A stretch of 64,000 nucleotides of DNA from Sympetrum striolatum (lineage: Eukaryota; Arthropoda; Insecta; Odonata; Libellulidae): contig OX388349.1 of NCBI GenBank assembly GCA_947579665.1, positions 74,776,841-74,840,840 on the forward strand, written 5' to 3'. Positions within the stretch are counted from its first letter, which is position 1. Every line of letters starts with the position of its first letter. The notes beneath the pieces are model-generated. The model saw only the letters and a program-made list of their open reading frames with translations. It did not search any database and was not told the DNA's origin. A program made the translations under genes and the position numbers. Below, piece after piece: positions 1 to 10,520 of the stretch.

Positions 1-1023
1 AAGCACCGATGAAAACATCTTTGCAGTGGAATTTTACATTTTTTAGGAAACCACGACCTTGAGATGATGCCTTTTTTCCTGTTCTTAATTGCTGGTGTTC
101 AAATTACAGAAAAAATAGAGAATGAAAGTAAGGTATTCTAAATAACTGAGAAAAAATTGAAGGTAATACTGGAGTTAAAAAAAGGACTAAACAAAGTTAA
201 ATCAAATCGACCTAATGAAATCCCCTTTCAAAACGGCTACAAGTTTTCCGCGTTTGAAACAGCTAACGCGAAGCTCAAAGAAATTAGAGTCATCCATTGC
301 AAACATCCACAGTTCATCTTGAATATAAAATAATCAAAATCGGAATATAAATATATGATTTAAATTGTAAGCCAAATTATTTTGTTAGAACAATTTACTC
401 CAAATTTAATTTCAAAGTCAATTTGAATCACATATCAAAAGGAAAGTTTACAGAAAGAAACTAAAGCTGCCAATCACTGAATTCACTGTGTTAAAGTGCA
501 TATTGGCAGCATCTGACTGGAAATTTTATGGGGAATTCCAAATATTTTCAAAGAAATATTTGAATGATTATTATAATTTATTAAATGTACTGTAATAAGT
601 CAAATAATTAAGTCAAACTTAAAAAATCGTCATATGAAATTTAATTAAGAAACTGAAAAACTTATTTACAACAAAGAATATCTTGTAATGATGCTTTAGA
701 TCATTAGACTACTATCAAAGATGCCTCTTATCTTATGTATACATAGTACAATTAATGACCTCAATGATAAAAAGGCAGCGATGCATTTTTAGTTATGGGA
801 CAGGGAGGAGAGGACTGGTAATACTCACGAATTGGTCTCGAAACCAGTAGATGCTGATGAGGTGCTCCACTGTAAAGAAAGAAATAAGATTATGAATATG
901 ATAGCTTTACTTGACAAATCCTTTCGCTGTCGTTTTCTGTCGAAACGGGTATGGCTTATCCAGGAGTCGATTATGGCATTCCGAGAAATTCACTTTCCCC
1001 AAATCTGAAAAAATTAAAACGTC
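1..1023. repeat. Left copy of a long direct duplication (partner 62961-64000)
   Basis: The first 1023 bases recur in the same orientation at 62961-64000 with only scattered substitutions and small indels, for example about 12 extra bases (agactgcagaca) near 63260 in the right copy. Both copies run off the window, so the true length is unknown. The duplicate includes a 41-nt exon-like segment (829-869) with both splice sites preserved. The arrangement is a tandem segmental duplication with a spacing of about 63 kb. Confidence 0.95.
829..869 (-). CDS. Putative micro-exon of locus A (41 nt)
   Basis: On the minus strand this segment is bounded by a strong acceptor (ttctttctttacag) and a consensus donor (gtgagtatt). 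It is 41 nt long: two bases completing a codon, then thirteen codons reading EHLISIYWFRDQF, ending in phase 0. The preceding candidate exon (1869-1938) leaves one base, so the phases join without a stop. An identical exon with the same splice sites is present at 63805-63845. I do not recognise the protein. The evidence is splice sites, phase and paralogy only; no transcript or homologue was checked. A non-coding conserved splice unit is the alternative. Confidence 0.45.
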
Positions 1024-1868
1024 AAACTAATAAAATAGGTTCAATAAGCCATAAATATTGCATGAAGTTGGAAAGACGACACTTTGACCTTCGGAAATCG
1101 AGCATAAAGAATTCAAGGAATTCGGTACGCGATTTCGGGTCTAAGGAAATCATTAGCATCTCAGCTAACTTTTCGGCCATAACAATGCTTTGAGAGCAGA
1201 GAATAGGGAAAGCGAAAGATCAATATGCATGTAAACAACTTTCACCAGCTCACAGCAATTTACTGTTAATTGGAAGGCGAAAGTGCATCAGACGAGACGT
1301 AATGCCCAAATTTTTACAGAAAAGATAGTCCAACACTGTGAAGTCTTAGAGCTCTGATTATTAATGCCAAAGAACGCGTGGATTTATGAATGATCGTTAG
1401 AGTCTAAATTGGCATCTGTTATAAAATTAAAATCGAGAGACGATTCAATGATAAAACAACTGCATTGTATCAATTAAAATCAGTAAAGGTACAACAAATT
1501 ATATTACTCGAGAGAAAAAAAAAATTTAATTCTCATAGTATGTGTGAGGTATATGATTACTCCAACTTTTGTTATCCAAAAATATTGATTCAGCAAATGA
1601 TCCTAAAAAGCATAATAGTTTAATATTGCAAAGTAGATTTTCATCCTTATCTTAATCATACCTACAATGGTTTTAGATCACCATGCTTCCGTGACATTTG
1701 ATTTTCATTACGATTCACAGGGAAGTAAAGACTTCCTTTTTAAGGAAAGAAAATTTTTGCTTTATTGTCGGACACAAATCACGTAATAAAGGAATGGATA
1801 ATTTACCCTAACCTAGAAAAATTTTCAATTAGAATACGAAGAGGCCCATGAATAAAATTTCCGCTTAC

Positions 1869-1938
1869 CTAATTTAAGAGATCCAGTCTTTCGCTGCCAT
1901 CGGGTATCATCAAGGACGAATCCTTCCGCAGTCCCTTT
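1869..1938 (-). CDS. Putative short exon of locus A (70 nt)
   Basis: The minus strand reads acceptor (cctttcgatag), a 70-nt open segment, then donor (gtaagcgg). In frame 1 it encodes KGTAEGFVLDDTRWQRKTGS followed by LKL and leaves one base, which joins exactly to the two leading bases of the exon at 829-869. The frame is fully open and hydrophilic. It lies between the non-coding first exon candidate (3041-3105) and the 41-nt exon, as expected for one minus-strand gene. No family is recognised. The initiation exon is uncertain: 2708-2757 has an ATG but its phase does not fit directly. Confidence 0.4.
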
Positions 1939-2275
1939 CTATCGAAAGGAAAATTACTTATGTGGCAGCCCACTATAGAAATCAGAGAAAATTAAATTGC
2001 CCTAAAATCTGAAAAAAATTTAAAAAAAAACATTTAAAAAATATAAATTCAATTAGGTAAACGTTTTAACCTACATCCATGAGCAAACATGAACTTGTAT
2101 CGATAACTTACGAAACCGCTACAACCGTTACCCAGAATGCCTCATGGCACCAAGTTTGAAAAAAAAACAAACGACTGACTACAAAAGAAGGGGTGAAATT
2201 TTATTCTTGTGACTGATAACTAAACTTATGCTTATAAAATTCGAGCTTAAGAACGGAAACTTAATTATTATTACG

Positions 2276-2330
2276 GTTGCCTTCGATGAAAGCGGTCCCG
2301 TGTTCGATTCCCGGTAGGAGCCTTAGTGAG
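2276..2330 (+). mobile_element. tRNA-related SINE fragment (B-box only)
   Basis: A good pol III B box, GTTCGATTCCC, sits at 2302-2312 followed by CGGTAGGAGCC, as in tRNA-derived SINE heads. No convincing A box is visible upstream, and no CCA or cloverleaf can be formed, so this is a decayed fragment and not a tRNA gene. Confidence 0.4.
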
Positions 2331-2707
2331 AAATTACCTAAGCTGTCGAAGCACTTTTAACAATGCTTACTATCATTACTTATTAACACCAAAAAACAGG
2401 ACTTAATGTTAAGCAAATGAAAAAACAATAGATATTATGCATGCATCTGTTTTAAAAGAAAACGAAACATATTTAGACCGGACATAAGCGATAAATCTCA
2501 TGCACTAACACCATTCAAGGCTTACATTTAACGGTAATGAAATGTTTAGCACTATCAGCTATAATCAATACATCTTGCAACATGTTTAAGCATTTAACAA
2601 AATATTAAATATCTTTCAACCGCAAATTTAGTTTGCAAATCCTTGTGGAATTTTCTTCGATTCCTTTTCGAAAATCATTCTCGAAATTAGGAAAAAAAAG
2701 CACGTAC

Positions 2708-2757
2708 TTGAAATTAATGACAGCTAAAACGAATGACATTTGCAAAATAAGCTCCGG
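2708..2757 (-). CDS. Possible initiation / signal-peptide exon of locus A
   Basis: On the minus strand an acceptor (tttgcgattcag) precedes a 50-nt segment containing ATG (at 2739) and a hydrophobic start, MSFVLAVINF, and then a donor beginning gtacgt. The start resembles the hydrophobic MSIVRIFLLT of locus C at 9245, which is also followed by a GTAC-type donor. It leaves two bases, which does not join in frame to the exon at 1869-1938, so either another exon intervenes or the call is wrong. Confidence 0.2.
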
Positions 2758-3040
2758 CTGAATCGCAAAGAAATACGCGATGTAAGACGTTGGCTCCTAC
2801 CGTTACCAAACATAACCGAGATTTTACATGAAGTACATGCACTAATAGTGTGCATCGAGAACAATTTTGTACGGGAAATTCTAATAATTATTCCTTAAAA
2901 ATGATCGCAAGAAAAATTTGTTTAAGATATTTTATGAAATTTAGCTTAATCATGGGTCGCGACGACCATCATCTTCACCAGGACCATGTTAACACGAGAA
3001 AATAAATTCAAATCAGCAACGGTTATTTTTAAAGACTTAC

Positions 3041-3105
3041 CAAGTGATTGCTCCGGAAGAAATCTCGGCGACGACAGAGGACTCAACCGTCTTTCTAGGT
3101 TTAAA
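3041..3105 (-). other. Putative non-coding first exon of locus A
   Basis: The minus strand ends at a consensus donor (CACTTG then gtaagtcttt at 3040-3035). No ATG lies in the segment, so it would be 5' untranslated. It follows closely on a CCAAT-box region (3124-3128). Locus C on the plus strand has the same layout, with a non-coding exon ending at 8237. The 5' boundary is approximate because no transcription start can be read from sequence. Confidence 0.4.
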
Positions 3106-3530
3106 CGATGATGATCTTCTCTGATTGGTCGATTTTGGGTACAACGTCCGTGATCCCGCCTATTAATTTTAATGTTCGTAAATTATAATTGTAATTAAAT
3201 GTGCATTAACTAATGTGATATATTATATTTTTAGAAATAAATATATTCTAAGAATATAAACTTTCCTTTAAAGTCACATTTTTCTCACTAAATGAATTGG
3301 ATGTTCGGTATAAACCATGTTGCTGTTCTCTGATTGGTTGATTTTAAAAACTATGTCCGTCGCACCGTCCCCAAGTCTATTAATTTTAATTTTCGTAAAC
3401 TTTTTACGATAATTAAATATGCATTCACTTAGATTATAGATATTTATCGAAGTAAATATTTCTTTAGAACATTAAATTTTGCTTTAAAGGAACATATTTT
3501 CCAATAAATGAATGGCACCAAGCCATTGCT
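3106..3530 (-). promoter_or_regulatory. Tandemly duplicated CCAAT-box promoter of locus A
   Basis: On the minus strand the motif CAACCAATCAGAG or CGACCAATCAGAG occurs twice: inverted CCAAT at 3124-3128 and 3333-3337. Each is followed (plus strand) by the same series of segments: gtccgt, ctattaattttaat, tcgtaaa, cattaact/cattcact, tttaaag and aatgaatgg. The unit is about 210 bp. A related block precedes the first exon of locus C (7780-7985) in the opposite orientation, so A and C are divergent with homologous promoters. CCAAT boxes are classical binding sites for NF-Y; no TATA box is asserted. Confidence 0.5.
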
Positions 3531-3860
3531 CGCAATTACGGGGAAGTATTAGAATAAAAAAAGATTTCGTATTAAAAATATATATTTCTCTACATAGGAT
3601 AGCGTCTTTAAGGAAATAAAATCTTCGTAATCGTATTTTATATTATTATACCCTAATTATCACATTTCGTAACTTCCCATCTTTCATTTGCAAATGAATG
3701 CGATTAGCGCATTTCCCTACCTCACACGTTTACTTTGTTATTACACATTATAATTTATGAAATCTATTATTGCTTTAAAAATTAAACTCTCCCGGAATTC
3801 GATGATATCGAGGTTTTAGAAAAATATTAATCACATCCTTTCTAATATATATATATATGG

Positions 3861-5249
3861 AACAGAGATTGCTAATGTTTTAGCACAATTATTCAGTAAT
3901 TGTCTAAAACAAAGAATGATTCCCAAGGAATGGAACCACGCAAGGATTGCCCTTCTGCACAAGAAAGGAAGCAAAGAAGATTTGAAGAAATATCGCCCCA
4001 TTAGCCTCCTTCCAGTTGTCTACAAAACATTCATGAGGATAATAGCGGAACGTCTTAAGATGACCCTGTCTTCAGCCCAGCCTAGAGAACAAGCGGGATT
4101 CCGGAAAGGCTTCAGCACTATGGACCACATCCACACATTACAGGAAATTATAAACAGAACGAATGAATACGAGATGCCACTCGTCCTTTGCTTTGTAGAT
4201 TATGAACAGGCCTTCGACTCGGTAAGTACCTCCTCCACTCTGAAAGCTCTGAAGAATCAAGGGATAGATTCTGAGTACATCCGCCTCTTGCGCAGTGTCT
4301 ACGAGAATGCCACAGCTTCTGTAATGCTTCATGAAGAGACCAATGAATTCAAGATTGATAAGGGAGTTCGACAAGGTGACGGTCTATCTCCTATCTTGTT
4401 CACAGCCATTTTAGAAGAAGTTTTTAAAACCCTTGATTGGGAAGAGAAGGGGTTAAGAGTAAATGGGGAGTATATCAGTCACCTCCGTTTTGCAGATGAT
4501 ATAGTTCTCTTTGCAGCTAACGCAGAACTTCAAGACTTGAAGAGCTAAACACAGCAGGGCAGAAGATAGGACTCAGGATAAACCTAACAAAAACAAAGGT
4601 AATGTATAATTCTTTTACAGTGCAAGAGCCAGTCAAACTTCAAGGAAAACCTCTGGATGTTTGCTTGGAATACGCATACCTGGGACAACTTGTAACAATA
4701 GGAGAGAAAAACAGGATTAATGAAGTAAACAGAAGAATGAAACTTGGCTGCAGCGCATTTGGTTGGAACTCGCACATTCTGAAGTCAAGAATGCCAATGG
4801 TTTTGAAGAGGAAGGTCTTCAACCAATGCATTTTACCTGTCTTGACCTATGGAAGTGAAACTTGGGTGTTAAATGCTGCAATAACACAGAGACTTCAGAC
4901 AACGCAAAGGAGCATGGAACGCTGTATGCTGGGAATCCCAAGAAGAGACAGGAAACGAAACACTTGGGTGAGAATGATGACTGGAGTTACAGACATAATA
5001 GATAAGGTAAGATCACTGAAATGGAGGTGGGCCGGCCATATTGCAAGAAGAAACGACAACCGTTGGACATCTGCCGTTCTCTACTGGATACCAAGAGAGG
5101 TGAAGAGACCAAGAAGACGACCTATGGACAGGTGGAACAGAGACATCATCAAGTACTTAGGTGTAACGTGGCAACGAGAAGCTCAGGACAGAGAAAATTG
5201 GAAAGTACTTGGGGAGGCCTACATCCGACGTCGGATTGAAAATGGCTGA
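3861..5249 (+). pseudogene. 5'-truncated RTE-type non-LTR retrotransposon (reverse transcriptase)
   Basis: The frame opens at the 5' truncation point inside the reverse transcriptase and runs through fingers and palm. Visible motifs are the KKYRPISLLPVVYKT block, AGFRKGFSTMDHIHTL, the first catalytic aspartate in VDYEQAFDSV, GVRQGDGLSPILF, and the catalytic pair in RFADDIVLF. A small deletion near 4535-4545 shifts the frame; the downstream frame continues from EELNTAGQKIGL to the RTE-like C-terminus (KRPRRRPMDRW, W..EAQDRENW). The endonuclease half is absent. It ends in a GAT microsatellite tail, as RTE elements do, and is dead by truncation plus frameshift. AT repeats lie on both sides, suggesting insertion into an AT microsatellite. 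Confidence 0.9.
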
Positions 5250-5264
5250 TGATGATGATGATGA

Positions 5265-5334
<70 letters not shown>
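5245..5334. repeat. (GAT)n tail followed by (AT)n microsatellite
   Basis: Six to seven GAT repeats overlap the stop codon of the RTE frame and pass into about 33 AT dinucleotides. The GAT part is the probable 3' tail of the retroelement. The AT part matches the short TA run at 3848-3860 on the other side and is probably the host target. Confidence 0.95.
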
Positions 5335-5338
<4 letters not shown>

Positions 5339-5889
5339 TATTTATTTATTACGGTTCCTTTCTAGCATGAACTTAACTCCATCGAAATTTCTGGAAGTTA
5401 TATGAAATGTAACAAGATTTATTATGGATACTCACTAATGCTCTAGGTTGAAAACTAAACGATACCAAAAGCGTACATTACATTCACATTGAAAACATTT
5501 CACTCGATTGATGGTTAATCTCAATTTTGATAAATGGTTTCTAATTGTTGCCTTATCCTATAGTAATGAAATTTAAGCAGGCACGAACTCAAAAGAAGTA
5601 TGACATTCTTTAATGCAAAATTTCAATATCTCATGACAAGAAATGCATTTCACACGGGTCTGACTCCAAATGATCTTACCTCTTGATTCTTTCCTCTTGA
5701 AATGCTTCCTTCACTGTGCAATCATTCATTCAAAATGTAGATTACCTCCATACTCTATATATCTTCCCACCTTATGAATATCCTCCTGATTGTCGTTGCT
5801 TTTACCTTTAAGTGTCACAAATATTAATATTTAAAACCACTGCTGCAAACGTAAGTCACACGTGAAACATATACTGATGTAATATTTTT
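5335..5889. other. No gene or repeat seen
   Basis: AT-rich unique-looking sequence; no open frame, splice-bounded segment or repeat that I can support. Confidence 0.6.
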
Positions 5890-6110
5890 CATTATGAACT
5901 AACGAAGGAAATCACAAAATGGATGACCTCCTTCGTACACCAAAAGAAACTTCTGCTTAGAATATTTGTCAGCTGAGCTATTCCCTCCGATGTTTTTAGA
6001 ACTCATTGCGTATCCACAAGAATTCGCCACAAAGAATTTTAGATAAGTTAGAGTTAGATAACGACTCCATAATGAAAACATGACGAGAGAAAACAGTCAC
6101 CTGACATTAG
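5890..6110 (-). repeat. Left arm of a diverged inverted pair with coding-like content
   Basis: Read on the minus strand this matches 6935-7130 on the plus strand: both share ATGGAG..TTATCTAAC, GTGGATA.CAATGAGT, CAGCT.ACAAATATTC and GAAGGxxATCC. The minus frame reads MSSKNIGGNSSADKYSKQKF then LLVYEGGHPFCDF. The end faintly resembles the core of FLYWCH-type zinc fingers (LLVxxGHxF), but the tryptophan and histidine ligands are not there, so I do not assign a domain. Confidence 0.55.
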
Positions 6111-6934
6111 TCGTAGCTCTTGGACGCCTTCACGTAGTTCAGTTTTCGGAAGAAGACGATCGTAAGTTCGCAAAAGCGCGCAAAAACGCCAAAGCCTCGT
6201 GCTGACCTTTAGGTCGTATGTGAAGAGGTGTTTAAAGACTGGTGATTTTCTAGTGCTAAAATGTTTCACAGATGAGGATAACCCTTAGTGACTGTGAACA
6301 AGATCACGTTTACTCCTGGATTACTTTTACACAGTGAGAGTGTCACAAGTACAACGCAAGGGTTCAATAATCAAGTCAAAAGCTTTGTGGCGACAAAACA
6401 GCTGAAACTCAGCTCTGATCCTTGGATTGGATTGAAAAGGTGTGTAATTCCTCAACTGTGATGAACGAATCGTCAAGGAATCGAAGCCTCAGAATGGATT
6501 CATGCTGGAGTTAAAGGTAAGGTTAATCTATGAAAACTTTCCGAAGTATGTAACGAATAATAGATATGAATATCTGTATGACGTGTTTCATTGCTGTAAA
6601 ATTGAATCTGAGACTATTCATTTTATTCCATAGGTTTAAAAATAGATATTATATTGCCATAACTTATCTTTTTCCACTGATTTTGTATGTGATAGATTCA
6701 AGGGTGTTAAACATCACTGAGTGTGGTACTTTATTAAAGAATCAAGCGATTTCATCCACGAAAATATTCCATGAAGAGTTTACAATGATTTATTAACGTA
6801 ATATTTCTGTAGCGTAATAAGTGTAGCATTTGAATATATTCTTTGGTCTACTAAAACCACAATATCATTTCATTATTTTAGATTTCAAAAGGCATCATTC
6901 TCAGACCTATGGGCTCAAGCTTTGCAAGTAATTG

Positions 6935-7130
6935 TCCTGTCCTCTTTTCACAATGGAGGTCTTTATCTAACCTTTAAATTCCTTGCAACGAATATTTGTG
7001 GATATACAATGAGTGTTTACGACGTGGGACTGATAAGCCCAGCTAACAAATATTCGAAGGAGAAGTTACTTTAGATTGCAATGAAGGCCATCCGTCGTGT
7101 AATTTACTTCAAAAGAAATTATTAATCAGA
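6935..7130 (+). repeat. Right arm of the diverged inverted pair
   Basis: Plus-strand copy of the 5890-6110 unit. Its frame reads MSVYDVGLISPANKYSKEKL and is then broken by a one-base shift and a stop before the equivalent of the GHP motif. The two arms are separated by about 825 bases of spacer with no visible gene. A small inverted gene duplication or an old transposon pair would both explain it. Confidence 0.55.
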
Positions 7131-7779
7131 GGAAGATTTGGCAAATTATAATGAGTTTATTGAGGAATTGTAAAGAGAGGAAATTAACCACAAATGATGT
7201 TAGATATAATGCCTATGTGTAATATTACTGACTGGTAATCCATGTTTCTCATGTTATTTTTGACCTCCAGATAAATAATTTATCAGTACATGACGTGAGT
7301 CCATTTAGGAATTCAATTGCATTACTCTCCAAAAGTCGATACAAAGTATGATACTTTTGAATGATATCTCTTATAACAGTTAGATTATTGCTAGCTTCAT
7401 AACATCACATAAATCTTAACTCATGTAATTATGTCATCGTACATACCTAGAAGAGAAGTCCTGCAGCGAAGAATTAAATGTAATATTATATATTATTGGT
7501 CTAAAAGAAATATTAATCGCAAAGTCGATGAATTTTTACGTTTTTACGGACATAACTGCTATAGATATGTTTTAAAAGTTGATTTTCCGATTTAAATTCG
7601 CACATCGATACTCGCTTTCTCCCGTCACATTATCGCCAAACCTTAACATCATGTAATACGATATTCAGTACATATTATTATCAATCGGTTCATTCTACAA
7701 AATAATTATTAGTAAACATATCTTTGATAGAGAGTTGTTAATTTGAACCATGATGTATCCCAGGGGAGATGGGAAATCT
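7131..7779. other. No gene seen
   Basis: AT-rich; no supportable exon or repeat. Confidence 0.6.
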
Positions 7780-7985
7780 TCGCGGATTATAATCGAGGAG
7801 TTTAAAAGTAAAATTCATTTTCCAATAACTTTTAATTTTGAATTAAATTATTTTGCGCAAAATTAAATTTTATTTTAGTGGTGATAATAATTGATGAAAA
7901 CTATTAAAATTAGAGGGAAACTGGTGGGTTGACTGTCAGTTGAATCATCGACCAATCACAGCGCTGCATTCGGTTCAACGTTCAT
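7780..7985 (+). promoter_or_regulatory. CCAAT-box promoter of locus C
   Basis: CGACCAATCA at 7949-7958 matches the CGACCAATCA of the locus A promoter. Upstream, actattaaaattagagg and a gttgac block correspond to the segments that precede CCAAT in locus A. Loci A and C therefore face away from each other with homologous promoters about 4.8 kb apart. Confidence 0.45.
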
Positions 7986-8237
7986 TCTAAAGATTTAAAC
8001 TTCAGTTACTTCGGAGACGTCACCTACTGAGGAGCTGCTGGCGGTCTTTTTTTCGAAGGAAACGTTGACTTTTGAATTTTAGAAGTACAAAAAGTTCGAG
8101 GCCGAGCATAAGCTAACCAATTTCCAAGTTTAACTTAATTATTGATTGATTATCTTCATTCAAGAAGTATATATTCATTAAATTAGAGGATATTTCCTTG
8201 CGTCAACATTTTGTGGACTTCGTCAGTGATATTTTTG
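7985..8237 (+). other. Putative non-coding first exon of locus C
   Basis: The segment ends at an excellent donor (gatatttttg then gtaagtatg). It contains no usable ATG near its 3' end, matching the non-coding first exon inferred for locus A. The start is approximate, placed about 30 bp after the CCAAT box. Confidence 0.4.
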
Positions 8238-9243
8238 GTAAGTATGTGCATTGTGCATTATCATGAATTACTCTAAATTAAGTTCTAAGGATATTATTTG
8301 GTTTTGAGACCATAGTATATTATTTAGATTCTTATGGTAAACGAATGTTGTGAGTTGACAGATGGAGTGTTTGTAGCTGTGACATTGAAAGTTAAGTCCG
8401 CTAGTTCTAGTGTGGATGTTAGCTTACCTTGTCTTTGACCAAGAATTACAGTTAAGCTAACCTCTATAATTCGAATTCCATTAGTCCTTTATCGTTTTCT
8501 TTAGGGTCGTAGTTTTTCTCACCAGAAATCGTATTGAGAGTAGTAATTTTTAGAATCGATCTTGAGTAATCAAATACGATGCAGCGGGACTGTATTCCTC
8601 AAGCATTTATTTCCCAATATTTATAAGTCAGTAAAGGACAATATCTACTGAAGTCAAATCGACTGAAAGTAAACCGCAGGTACCGGAAATCAAATCGACT
8701 GTTTATTTAAATTTAAAATTTGATTTCACCGTCCATCATTATTTTGTCATCCATCTCTTAATAGGAGGATTTCCATTGCGCTTTTCTTCTTTCATAATTG
8801 TATTCAAAATCTCCATACATGTTATACTTGAATGATGGGTAGATATTCATTTGCACCAAATTAGTGATATTCTTGTTTTCGATTCTTAATTATTAAGAAT
8901 TCAATTTTGTGGTCTTGATATTAAAATTCAATGGAAGTCTAAGTTTTATGACGCTCCTCATCTTGATGCAACCCTCGATGAACATCGGGAATAATTAATG
9001 GTAATATTACCAGATAATTTTAGTCGATGATTTCAATGATCGTTTAGGGAAGAATCTGGATAACCGTTTGAATTTTCTTTTAAGAGCAGTGTTTGTTCTT
9101 TTTTCATTTTCATGGGAGTTTGCATTGGGAAATCATATTAAGAATTAGATATTTTACAATAATTTTTAAATAATAATAATGGTGGGATAGAGTACGTAAC
9201 GTAATATACAATTAGTAAGATTACTAAACTATTCTTATTTCAG
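8238..9243 (+). other. Probable first intron of locus C
   Basis: Lies between the gtaagt donor at 8238 and the ttatttcag acceptor at 9243. No other feature is visible. Confidence 0.3.
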
Positions 9244-9244
9244 T

Positions 9245-9430
9245 ATGTCGATAGTTCGTATTTTTTTATTAACATCATGTTTTTCTGTTTTCGAAGTACT
9301 ATATTATTTACTGCTTTTTATTTTTTCTTTAGATTCAAACTCCAAACATTTCTCCATCACGGAAGAGCAAGAGAAGGAGCACAATGATGCTGAGGAGAGT
9401 CATTTGCTTATTTGGAACATAATAAAATGA
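9245..9430 (+). CDS. Small open frame with signal-peptide-like start and acidic repeat exon
   Basis: The frame begins with ATG two bases after an acceptor (cttatttcag). It encodes a hydrophobic stretch MSIVRIFLLTSCFSVFEV then LYYLLLFIFSL, followed by SNSKHFSITEEQEKEHNDAE and a stop nine codons later. The first part looks like a signal peptide or membrane anchor. The second part is the first member of the tandem exon array (9333-9394). Either the frame is read through, or a short exon ends at 9295 (gtacta donor) and splices onward. A 37-nt intron to 9333 would be unusually short, so another array member is the likelier partner. No family recognised. Confidence 0.35.
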   Translation: MSIVRIFLLTSCFSVFEVLYYLLLFIFSLDSNSKHFSITEEQEKEHNDAEESHLLIWNIIK

Positions 9431-10520
9431 GTATAATTTGATTCTGATGCTTTTGCTATACCATTTCATGTTTAATAGAAATGGCTTAATTTTGTATTAG
9501 TACAGTGTTTCATATCTTCGAAAAGATATTTATTTACTTTTTTTATTGTTTAGTTTCACGCCCTAATCATTACTCCATCACAGAAAAGCAGGAGAAGAAT
9601 CACAACGATGCTGAGGTAAGTGAATTCGCAGATTGATGGAACACACAAAAAAATTAGTAAAATTTGATGCTGATTCTATATCTACTCATGTTTGATAGTT
9701 ACCGCGTATTTTATTATTAGATAGTGCTGAATGCCTTTCAAAAGATATTTTACTTACAGGTTTTTTTTATTCTTCAGTATAATCCCAAAACATTTTTCCA
9801 ACACGGAAGAGCAAGAGAATGAGTACAATTTTACTGAGGAGAGTTAACTATTTGGCCGATTGCAGGAACAAAAATAAAACAAGTTAGTATAATACGGAAC
9901 TGGTGCTTTTGCTATACCTAATGTTGTGTGATAGATATTGTGAATTTTTATATTGGTATAGATTTTATGACTTCCAACAGATGTTTAACTTACTGTTTTT
10001 TTTAATTTTTCAGTTTCAGCCGCGAAAAATATATCCATCATGGAAGTGAAAAGGAAGGAGGATAATTATGGTGAGCAGAGATATTTGGTTGATTTTTGGA
10101 ACACATAATACAGTTAGTATAATATGAAACCGGTGCTTTTGCTATACTTAATGATGTGTGATGGATATGGCGGATTTTTATATTAGTATAAATTTTATGT
10201 CTTCTGAATGGTATTTTATTTATCAGTTTTACCCCCAGAACATTTACCCGACATGGAAGAGCAAAAGAAGGAGCACAGGTATGATAAGCAGAGTTATTTG
10301 CCGAATGCTGGAACACATAATACAGTGAGTATAATATGGAACTGGTGCTTTAGCTTTACCTATTTAAGTTTTATAGATACTGCGTATTTTGGCATTAGTA
10401 TAGGGTTTCATCCCTTCAAAATTATATTTTATTTTTTTATTTATTCTTCAGTGACACTCTGAAAACCTCTCTCCGTCATTGAAGAGCAAGAGTAGGAGCG
10501 CAGTATGTCGAGGAGCGTTG
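9320..10520 (+). repeat. Tandem array of six ~60-nt exon-like units (period about 224 bp)
   Basis: Units begin right after an acceptor at 9333, 9554, 9778, 10014, 10227 and 10452. All six acceptors (tttag or tcag after a T-rich tract) are intact. Shared core: CATTxxTCCATCACGGAAGA then GCAAGAGAAGGAGCACAATG. The first two units are both 62 nt. Donors: gtaagt after 9615, gtgagc after 10070, gtatga after 10278, gtatgt after 10502; units one and three have gagagt in place of GT. Unit two reads SRPNHYSITEKQEKNHNDAE from its third base and ends in phase 0. Length 62 is not a multiple of three, so serial inclusion would break the frame; alternative use of one unit would not. Confidence 0.7.

Noticed and set aside
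951..1193. 80-codon plus frame
   Set aside because: In the duplicate (from about 63930) the corresponding sequence carries changes, including loss of the start ATG context and a frame change; no domain or splice support.
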